Positions 1 to 4,548 of a DNA stretch of 5,030 bases are shown here, one piece after another; the first letter of the stretch is position 1; each line of letters opens with the position of its first letter. The notes beneath the pieces are model-generated. The model was not told where the DNA came from and did not search any database. It saw only the letters and a program-made list of their open reading frames with translations. The position numbers and the translations under genes are program-made. The stretch comes from Burkholderiales bacterium (GTDB taxonomy: Bacteria; Pseudomonadota; Gammaproteobacteria; Burkholderiales; SG8-39), in NCBI GenBank assembly GCA_016649475.1, contig JAENXP010000248.1, positions 1 through 5,030 of the forward strand. Direction: 5' to 3'.

Positions 1-1039
1 AATGGTGCTCGGCGGCGTCACGCTGGCGCTGGACGACATCCAGAGCCTGCGCGCGAGAATCGAGGGCAATGATTTCGCGCAGGGTGCGGGAACGTGCACC
101 ACGGCCGACGTGCGCGAAGCCTACCTCGCGCGCATCACCGGCGATGTCAGGCTGGCGCGGCCGATGCACATCGTCATCGATTGTGGCAACGGCGTCGCCG
201 GCGCAAGCGCGCCGGAGTTGTTCCGCCGCCTTGGCTGCACCGTGACGCCGCTCTTTTGCGAAGTCGACGGCAATTTCCCCAACCACCATCCCGATCCGTC
301 CAAGCCGGAAAACCTGCAGGAGCTGATCAATGCGGTGCGCGCATCCGGCGCGGAGCTGGGCCTCGCCTTCGACGGCGACGGCGACCGCCTCGGCGTGGTC
401 ACCAGGCGCGGGCACATCATTTATCCCGACCGGCAGCTGATGCTGTTCGCGGACGATGTGCTCCGGCGCAACCCGGGCGCGGAGATCATCTACGACGTCA
501 AATGCACGCGCCGGCTCGCCTCCTGGATCGCCGAGCGCGGCGGCAAGCCGCTGATGTGGAAGACCGGCCATTCGCTGGTCAAGGCGAAAATGAAGGAGCG
601 CCATTCGCCGCTGGCCGGAGAAATGAGCGGGCACATATTCTTCGGCGAGCGCTGGTACGGTTTCGACGACGCGCAGTACGTGGGCGCGCGGCTGCTGGAA
701 ATCCTCAGCCGTTCGTCCGATCCGGACGCCGTGCTCGATGCGCTGCCGGACTCGATCAACACGCCCGAACTCAACTGGAAGCTGGCCGAAGGCGAGCCGC
801 ACCGCTTGATCGAAGGCCTGCAGCAAAGTGCGCGCTTTCCCGGCGCGCGCGAAATCATCAAGCTCGACGGCCTGCGCGTGGAGTACGCCGACGGTTTCGG
901 CCTTGCGCGCGCCTCCAATACCACGCCCGTGATCGTGCTGCGTTTCGAAGGCGACACCCAGGCCGCGATAGCGCGGATCCAGGCGGAATTTCGTGCAGTG
1001 CTGCAGGCCGCCAAGCCCGGCGCGCAACTGCCTTTCTGA
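1..1039 (+). CDS. algC: Phosphomannomutase/phosphoglucomutase, C-terminal part (5' end outside window)
   Basis: This cytoplasmic enzyme interconverts hexose 6-phosphates and hexose 1-phosphates (mannose or glucose), feeding GDP-mannose and nucleotide-glucose synthesis for surface polysaccharides. The frame is open from the left edge to TGA at 1037-1039. Counting from the ATG at position 2, the metal loop FDGDGDR is at residues 123-129, KTGHSLVKAKMKE at 187-199, the sugar-specificity loop GEMSGH at 206-211, and the phosphate-binding loop RASNTTP at 303-309. These sit a constant 118 residues before the equivalent sites of the 463-residue Pseudomonas aeruginosa enzyme (numbering recalled from memory). 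So about 118 N-terminal residues, including the phosphoserine loop, lie outside the window and the C-terminus is full length. The ATG at position 2 is internal, not the true start. The AlgC-type family is clear; in vivo preference for mannose or glucose cannot be read from this, and manB or pmm are equally usable names. Confidence 0.95.
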   Translation, partial: MVLGGVTLALDDIQSLRARIEGNDFAQGAGTCTTADVREAYLARITGDVRLARPMHIVIDCGNGVAGASAPELFRRLGCTVTPLFCEVDGNFPNHHPDPSKPENLQELINAVRASGAELGLAFDGDGDRLGVVTRRGHIIYPDRQLMLFADDVLRRNPGAEIIYDVKCTRRLASWIAERGGKPLMWKTGHSLVKAKMKERHSPLAGEMSGHIFFGERWYGFDDAQYVGARLLEILSRSSDPDAVLDALPDSINTPELNWKLAEGEPHRLIEGLQQSARFPGAREIIKLDGLRVEYADGFGLARASNTTPVIVLRFEGDTQAAIARIQAEFRAVLQAAKPGAQLPF

Positions 1040-1085
1040 CGGACAGCTCCAAGAACGTTATTTCCGAGCGAAGTTACAGACTTTT

Positions 1086-1094
1086 AAAGGAGGT
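1086..1094 (+). promoter_or_regulatory. Near-consensus Shine-Dalgarno site of the CMD gene
   Basis: AAAGGAGGT contains AAGGAGGT, a full eight-base match to the 16S rRNA anti-Shine-Dalgarno complement. It ends nine bases before the ATG at 1104. It fixes that ATG as the start and rules out the longer in-frame reading that begins inside the preceding gene at 993. It is much the strongest ribosome site in the window, which suggests efficient translation. Confidence 0.85.
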
Positions 1095-1103
1095 CCAGTA
1101 CCC

Positions 1104-1625
1104 ATGCCGCGCATTCCCTATATCGAGGAAAACGACCATCCCGAACTCGCGCCGCTGATCGCGCGCATCAAGGCCGAACGCGGCAAGTTGCTCGATCTGT
1201 ACAAAGTCCTGCTCCACAGCCCGGCGGTCATGGAGGGCTGGCTGAGCTTTTTTACCGCCATCCGGCAGAAGACGAAGCTGGGAGGGCGCTATCGCGAGCT
1301 TGCCATCCTGCGCGTGGCCGTAATCAACGGCGCCGACTACGAATACAAGGCGCACCTGCCGTTTGCGCTGAAGGAAGGCGCCACCGCGGAGCAGATCGCC
1401 GCGCTCGGGTTCTGGCAGGTGTCGGCCCTGTACGACGCCGCCGAACGCGCGGTGCTCGCCTACACCGACGCCATGACCAAAGACATCCAGGTTCCGGACG
1501 AACTGTTTGCCGAACTGAAGCGGCATTTCGACGCGCAGGATCTGGTGGAGTTGACCGCCACCATTGCCGGCTACAACCTGGTGTCGCGCTTCCTCGAGGC
1601 GATGCAGGTGCATCACCAGAGCTGA
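1104..1625 (+). CDS. Carboxymuconolactone decarboxylase / AhpD-fold family protein lacking the CxxC pair
   Basis: The 173-residue protein is a single-domain member of the CMD/AhpD-like superfamily, most likely cytoplasmic, with no signal peptide or membrane segment. Family landmarks are LLHSPAVMEGW (36-46), RYRELAILRVA (62-72), ADYEYKAHLPFALKEG (77-92) and a helical C-terminal part with ELTATIAGYNLVSRFLEAM (149-167). In redox-active AhpD relatives the third block carries C-x-x-C-x-x-x-H. Here the cysteine positions are Ala77 and Glu80 while His84 is kept, so thiol peroxidase or reductase activity is unlikely. Members without the cysteines include lactone decarboxylase-like and uncharacterised proteins; the substrate cannot be named. 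It lies 64 bases behind the phosphomannomutase on the same strand and may be read through from it, but the functions are unrelated. It converges with the DUF3237 gene. Family is secure, exact reaction unknown. Confidence 0.88.
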   Translation: MPRIPYIEENDHPELAPLIARIKAERGKLLDLYKVLLHSPAVMEGWLSFFTAIRQKTKLGGRYRELAILRVAVINGADYEYKAHLPFALKEGATAEQIAALGFWQVSALYDAAERAVLAYTDAMTKDIQVPDELFAELKRHFDAQDLVELTATIAGYNLVSRFLEAMQVHHQS

Positions 1626-1647
1626 GAGCGTCGCGCTAGGTCAGCTC
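1619..1647. terminator. Imperfect hairpin over the convergent stop codons, possible bidirectional terminator
   Basis: GAGCTGA (1619-1625) is the exact reverse complement of TCAGCTC (1641-1647). Inside it AGCG (1627-1630) pairs with CGCT (1634-1637) around a TCG loop. Together they form an 11-pair hairpin with a small internal loop (one base on one side, three on the other). The TGA of the CMD gene and the TAG of the DUF3237 gene are both inside it. Neither strand has a T-run after the stem, so it is not a canonical intrinsic terminator. It could still slow polymerase or protect 3' ends, or be a by-product of the coding sequence. Confidence 0.35.
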
Positions 1648-2121
1648 GTAGGCGGTAATGATCACCGCGTCGGCGCGCCTTTCGCCGGCAGCGACGGCGA
1701 TGATGCCGTTCAGCCAGGCGTATTTGGCCGCGCCCGTCTCGAATACCGGCGTGGTGCGGAAATAGTATTCGCTGGCATCGACCTGCTCGCCCGCGCCGAG
1801 CCGCGCGATTACCTCGGGCGGACCGCGGCGCAAGCCCCAGTTGCTGATGTAGATCAGCGCGCCGTCGTCGGTCTCAAGCGTGTATCTGGCATCGACTTCG
1901 ACGATGCCGTCGCTGCGGACGATCTGCCAGTCGGCGCCGCCGGGCAGGATGCGACCTGACAATCTCGGGCCTGCGAAGGCTCCGCCCAATATATTGATCA
2001 CGCGTCTTCGGCCATAAGCCGCGTTGCCCAGATCCAGCGGAGCGGCGATGTCGATTCTCGACGTGTACAGCAGCCGCAGGGCAGGTGTTACCGAAACTGC
2101 AGGCAGGGTTTCATTTTTCAT
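1636..2121 (-). CDS. DUF3237 family protein (UPF0311)
   Basis: The 161-residue protein matches the DUF3237 pattern along its length. It has GGAFAGPRLSGRILPGG (46-62) followed by ADWQ (63-66), then DARYTLETDDGALIYISNWG (77-96), then YYFRTTPVFETG (119-130) and AAKYAWLNGI (131-140). No signal peptide or transmembrane segment is visible, so it is probably cytoplasmic. The family is expected to be a small beta-barrel-like fold and has no established reaction that I can name. The ATG at 2121 is supported by GGAAAGGT on the minus strand with AGG at 2130-2128, about six bases upstream. It starts 62 bases after the ugpQ stop on the same strand, so it could be the last gene of a ugpB-ugpQ-DUF3237 unit. 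Its stop is 10 bases from that of the converging CMD gene. Family confident, function unknown. Confidence 0.9.
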   Translation of the reverse strand: MKNETLPAVSVTPALRLLYTSRIDIAAPLDLGNAAYGRRRVINILGGAFAGPRLSGRILPGGADWQIVRSDGIVEVDARYTLETDDGALIYISNWGLRRGPPEVIARLGAGEQVDASEYYFRTTPVFETGAAKYAWLNGIIAVAAGERRADAVIITAYELT

Positions 2122-2157
2122 TCGTTACCTTTCCGTTCCAAGATAGGCAGGCGGCAT

Positions 2158-2177
2158 CGATCGCGTGCGAGCGATCG
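2158..2177 (-). repeat. Seven-base-pair inverted repeat between ugpQ and the DUF3237 gene
   Basis: CGATCGC (2158-2164) and GCGATCG (2171-2177) are perfect reverse complements around a six-base loop, seven bases beyond the ugpQ stop codon in the direction of transcription. No T-run follows on the minus strand, so it does not look like a complete rho-independent terminator. It could stabilise the ugpQ 3' end or partly reduce read-through into the DUF3237 gene. Confidence 0.4.
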
Positions 2178-2183
2178 CCGTAC

Positions 2184-2930
2184 CTAGGCGAAATCGGGCG
2201 CAATCAGGTCCAGCCGGTCGGTGATGACGGCGTCGGCGCCCCAGTCGAACAGCACGCGCGCGATCTCCGGATCATTGACCGTATAACAAAGCAGCCAGTA
2301 GCCGGCATTGCGCACCGCCCGCGCCTGATGCGGCAGCAGCATGCGATAGTCGCAGTGCACCGACACGCAGCCGAGCTTCTGCATCCACTGCTCCCAGTCG
2401 TGCGGAATGCTCTGGATCAGCGCGCCGCGCGGCAATTCCGGCGCGGCCTCCTTCGCTGCGGCGAGCGCCGCCGGCTGAAACGAGCACAGCAGCGGCGGCA
2501 CCGCCGCGCCGTGCCAGAGTTCGCGCGCGGCGAGGGCGGTCGCCCTGCCGGTTTCGGCCTCGAAGCCTTTGACCGGCTTGATCTCGATGTCGGCCCAGAG
2601 CCCGAGTTCCACGCACAGCTCGCCCGCATGCGCGAAGCTGGGGACCCGCTCCCCCGCATAATCGCGCGAAAACCAGCCGCCGGCGTCGAGCGCCAGCATG
2701 TCGCTATAGGCGGTCTCGGCGATGGCGCCGCTGCCGTCGGTGGTGCGTTCCAGCCTTTGGTCGTGCATCAGGATGGCGGTGGCGTCGCCGGCCAGCATGA
2801 CGTCGAATTCGACAGCGGCAAAACCGAGCTCCTTTGCCTTGCGCATGCCCGCGAGCGTGTTTTCCGGCGCGAGCGTGCCGCCGCCGCGGTGGGCGATGAT
2901 GCGCGGATAGGGCCAGGGTTTCATGTTCAC
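2184..2930 (-). CDS. ugpQ: Glycerophosphodiester phosphodiesterase UgpQ (GDPD family)
   Basis: The enzyme hydrolyses glycerophosphodiesters to sn-glycerol 3-phosphate and the free alcohol. In E. coli UgpQ is cytoplasmic and works with the Ugp importer. The protein is 248 residues from the GTG at 2930 (E. coli UgpQ is 247 from memory) and has no signal peptide, consistent with a cytosolic UgpQ rather than periplasmic GlpQ. Visible GDPD landmarks are WPYPRIIAHRGGG (6-18, His14, Arg15), APENT (21-25, Glu23), EFD (41-43), MHDQRLERTTDG (55-66, His56 as second histidine), IEIKP (115-119) and GADAVITDR (231-239). All expected catalytic and metal-binding residues appear present. The start is ambiguous. 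GTG at 2930 is best spaced from AGGAAG (2941-2936), whereas the ATG at 2924 aligns better with the E. coli N-terminus (M-x-x-WPYPR) and gives 246 residues. It follows ugpB by 116 bases on the same strand, and the usual ugpA, ugpE and ugpC between them are absent. Confidence 0.95.
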   Translation of the reverse strand: MNMKPWPYPRIIAHRGGGTLAPENTLAGMRKAKELGFAAVEFDVMLAGDATAILMHDQRLERTTDGSGAIAETAYSDMLALDAGGWFSRDYAGERVPSFAHAGELCVELGLWADIEIKPVKGFEAETGRATALAARELWHGAAVPPLLCSFQPAALAAAKEAAPELPRGALIQSIPHDWEQWMQKLGCVSVHCDYRMLLPHQARAVRNAGYWLLCYTVNDPEIARVLFDWGADAVITDRLDLIAPDFA

Positions 2931-2935
2931 GTTTG

Positions 2936-2941
2936 CTTCCT
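2936..2941 (-). promoter_or_regulatory. Shine-Dalgarno site of ugpQ
   Basis: On the minus strand AGGAAG occupies 2941-2936. It leaves five bases before the GTG at 2930 (seven counted from AGGA) but 11 bases (13 from AGGA) before the ATG at 2924. Spacing therefore favours the GTG, while similarity to E. coli UgpQ favours the ATG; the difference is two residues. Confidence 0.6.
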
Positions 2942-2979
2942 GCCTATGGACAGCGGTATCGCCTGCGCGTTATGCGCGA

Positions 2980-3011
2980 CCGGCGCTCGTCACGAGCATG
3001 GGCTTTGCCGG
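2980..3011 (-). repeat. Nested inverted repeats in the ugpB-ugpQ gap
   Basis: GCTCG (2985-2989) and CGAGC (2993-2997) pair around a three-base loop. Outside them CCGGC (2980-2984) pairs with GCCGG (3007-3011), leaving a nine-base bulge on one side. The structure lies 35-66 bases past the ugpB stop on the minus strand, and no T-run follows it. A processing or stabilising hairpin after a binding-protein gene would be typical of ABC transporter operons, where the binding protein is needed in excess. That role here is inference. Confidence 0.35.
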
Positions 3012-3046
3012 CTTCAGCGTCACCACCTTTCAATGTCGCCGGGCGC

Positions 3047-4369
3047 TCAGCGCCAGAATTTGACGTTGCCGCGTTCGAACTTGCGCAACTCCTCGTTGCC
3101 GCGCTCGACCGCGTCGTCCAGCGCTTGCTTCGGCCCTTTCTCGTGCGTCCACACCGCTTCCAGTTCCTCGTCGATGATGTCGCGGATTTGCGCGAAATTG
3201 CCCAGGCGTATGCCCCTGGAGTCCTTGGCCGGCTGGCGCAGCAGCTGCTGTATGGCGATGTCGGCGCCGGGGTTGGCTTCATAGTAGCCCTGCGTCCTGC
3301 TCAGCTCGTAGGCTGCTTTGGTGTTCGGTAGATAGCCGGTTTGCTGGTGCCACTCGGCCTGGATTGCCGGCGAGGAAAGGAAGCTGAGGAATCTGGCCAC
3401 GCCCTTGTACTCGACGGGCTTCTTGCCGGCCACCACCCACAGGCTAGCGCCGTCGACGATCGTGTTTTGCGGCGCGTCCTTCACATCCTCGTAGTACGGC
3501 AGCTGTGCCACGCCGAATTCGAACTTCGCGCTGCGCTTGATGCCGGCGTAGGCGGAGGAAGAGCTGGTGAGCAGGGCGCAATCGCCGCTGGTGAATTTCG
3601 CCTCAGCCTCGTTCTTGCGGCCGGCGTAATCAAACAGCTTCGACTTGACCCAGGACGAGAGCTTGGCGATGTGACGCAGCATGATCTGGCTGTTGAACGC
3701 GAGCTTTGCGTCCAGTCCGAGGTAGCCGTTCGACCGGGTCGCAAACTCCTGGTGATGCCAGGCGCTCATGTTCTCCAGTTGCACCCAGGATTGCGAGCTG
3801 GTGGTAAAGCCGCAGGCCATGCCCGCCTCGGTGACTTTGATCGTGGCTGCCTCCATCTCGTCCCAGGTCTTGGGCGGGTTGGAAGGATCGAGCCCCGCCT
3901 TCGTGAACGCGACTTTATTGAAATACAACACCGCGGTGGAGCTGTTGAACGGCATCGACAGCATGCGTCCCCGGATATCGCTGTAATAGCTGCTGACGGC
4001 CGGAAGGTAGTCCTTGGAGTCGAATTTCTCGCCGGCCTGCGCCATTACCTCGTATGCCGGCTTGATCCCCTTTCTCAAGGTCAACATGGTGGCGGTGCCG
4101 GCCTCGGCCACCTGCACCAGATGCGGCGCTTTGCCGGTGCGAATTGCCTCTATTGCCGCGGCCATGGATTCGTCGTACGAGCCTTTGAATGCCGGCACCA
4201 ATTTGTAGGCCGATTGCGCAGCGTTGAACTTGTCGGCGATGCCCTTGACGCTTTCGCCCATCGCGCCGTCCATCGAGTGCCACCACTGAATCTCGGTGGC
4301 GGCCCTGACGCTGCCCGCGGCGAATGCGCATGCCGCGGCGAGTGCGAAGCAAAGTTTCCTGGTGCTCAT
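3047..4369 (-). CDS. ugpB: sn-Glycerol-3-phosphate / glycerophosphodiester binding protein UgpB (periplasmic, ABC importer)
   Basis: This is the substrate-binding subunit of the Ugp ABC importer. From the ATG at 4369 it has 440 residues (E. coli UgpB 438 from memory). A Sec signal peptide is visible: STRK, a hydrophobic core at 6-19, and a likely cut after VRA (21-23). The mature protein starts with TEIQWWHSMDG (25-35), the family start. Other landmarks are KGSYDES (62-68), EAGTATM (89-95), MPFNSSTAVLYFNK (139-152), WVQLENMSAW (195-204), GRKNEAEAKF (250-259), DGASLWV (306-312), AEWHQQTGYLPNTKAAYEL (338-356), NPGAD (366-370), GIRLGNFAQIRDIIDEELEAVW (386-407, in two conserved halves) and AVERGNEELRKFE (420-432). 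Tyr65, Glu89, Ser144, Ser270, Gly307, Tyr346 and Arg396 match the positions that contact glycerol-3-phosphate in E. coli UgpB as I recall them, so ligand binding looks intact. A longer reading from the ATG at 4414 (455 residues) is possible. The permease and ATPase genes are not in the window. Confidence 0.95.
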   Translation of the reverse strand: MSTRKLCFALAAACAFAAGSVRAATEIQWWHSMDGAMGESVKGIADKFNAAQSAYKLVPAFKGSYDESMAAAIEAIRTGKAPHLVQVAEAGTATMLTLRKGIKPAYEVMAQAGEKFDSKDYLPAVSSYYSDIRGRMLSMPFNSSTAVLYFNKVAFTKAGLDPSNPPKTWDEMEAATIKVTEAGMACGFTTSSQSWVQLENMSAWHHQEFATRSNGYLGLDAKLAFNSQIMLRHIAKLSSWVKSKLFDYAGRKNEAEAKFTSGDCALLTSSSSAYAGIKRSAKFEFGVAQLPYYEDVKDAPQNTIVDGASLWVVAGKKPVEYKGVARFLSFLSSPAIQAEWHQQTGYLPNTKAAYELSRTQGYYEANPGADIAIQQLLRQPAKDSRGIRLGNFAQIRDIIDEELEAVWTHEKGPKQALDDAVERGNEELRKFERGNVKFWR

Positions 4370-4426
4370 GCGGCGGCGCGCGCCAAAGACGGATTGAGGA
4401 ATACCAGGATGCATTTATCGCCTGAA

Positions 4427-4453
4427 CTCATACTTGTGGCGATGTTACATCAA
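4427..4453 (-). promoter_or_regulatory. Weak candidate sigma-70 promoter for ugpB
   Basis: On the minus strand TTGATG (4453-4448) could be a -35 element and TATGAG (4432-4427) a -10 element, each four of six to consensus, with a short 15-base spacer. Transcription would begin around 4420, giving a leader of about 50 bases to the ATG at 4369 and almost none to the ATG at 4414. I see no clear Pho box (CTGTCAT-type direct repeats), although ugp in E. coli is a PhoB target. The call is weak. Confidence 0.2.
4441..4451. promoter_or_regulatory. Perfect 11-base palindrome GATGTTACATC, possible operator
   Basis: GATGT and ACATC are exact reverse complements around a single central T. The site lies 72-82 bases upstream of the ugpB start at 4369, in a relatively AT-rich part of the divergent region, and overlaps the candidate -35 element. 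The position suits a repressor or activator of ugpB. The motif matches neither the GlpR nor the PhoB consensus I know, and no regulator gene is nearby, so this rests on symmetry and position only. Confidence 0.3.
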
Positions 4454-4505
4454 TCCCGGCCCTGCCATGGGATTCCAATCCGCGCCGGGGGCCGGTGACG
4501 GCCTG

Positions 4506-4514
4506 TGCTAGCAT
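4506..4514 (+). promoter_or_regulatory. Candidate extended -10 element for birA
   Basis: TGCTAGCAT reads as TGN followed by TAGCAT, four of six to TATAAT with the extended -10 TG dinucleotide. It ends 34 bases before the birA ATG. No recognisable -35 hexamer is present 16-18 bases upstream, where the sequence is GC-rich. TGCTAGCA is itself palindromic. Confidence 0.3.
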
Positions 4515-4528
4515 CGGTGTAAGCACCG
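4515..4528 (+). repeat. Short hairpin in the birA leader
   Basis: CGGTG (4515-4519) and CACCG (4524-4528) are perfect reverse complements around the loop TAAG. The stem follows the candidate -10 directly and ends 20 bases before the birA ATG, so it would be at or close to the 5' end of the transcript. It may stabilise the mRNA or be chance. Confidence 0.3.
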
Positions 4529-4541
4529 CATCCGCACCGCA
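4523..4541 (+). repeat. Direct repeat GCACCGCA x2 before birA
   Basis: GCACCGCA occurs at 4523-4530 and again at 4534-4541, separated by TCC, an 11-base period close to one helical turn. It occupies the place where a Shine-Dalgarno sequence would be expected, and none is visible there. Confidence 0.4.
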
Positions 4542-4548
4542 CCACACT

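Noticed and set aside
1036..1064. Possible promoter CTGACG / TATTTC between the phosphomannomutase and CMD genes
   Set aside because: The -10 match is only three of six and the -35 four of six, overlapping a stop codon; too weak to call, although the gap is AT-richer than its surroundings.
94..1158. A 354-codon plus-strand frame overlapping the phosphomannomutase
   Set aside because: It is an arginine-rich out-of-frame shadow of the phosphomannomutase and has no ribosome site or domain.
2143..2947. ATAGGCAGG at 2143-2151 and its reverse complement at 2939-2947, flanking ugpQ
   Set aside because: A nine-base inverted match is expected many times by chance in 5 kb, and there are no element ends, target duplications or transposase.
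2085..3284. A 399-codon open frame on the plus strand, opposite ugpQ and part of ugpB
   Set aside because: It is antisense to two genes with complete family motifs, its translation is arginine/alanine/histidine-rich without any recognisable domain, and long antisense frames are common in GC-rich coding DNA.
1641..3313. Thirteen-base direct repeat TCAGCTCGTAGGC at 1641-1653 and 3301-3313
   Set aside because: Both copies encode the tetrapeptide AYEL plus a Ser or Thr in unrelated proteins (end of DUF3237, residues 353-357 of UgpB), and there is no longer repeat around them; chance coding convergence explains it.
3341..4498. A 385-codon open frame on the plus strand, opposite ugpB
   Set aside because: It mirrors ugpB in an antisense frame, shows no family motif, and runs through the ugpB promoter region.
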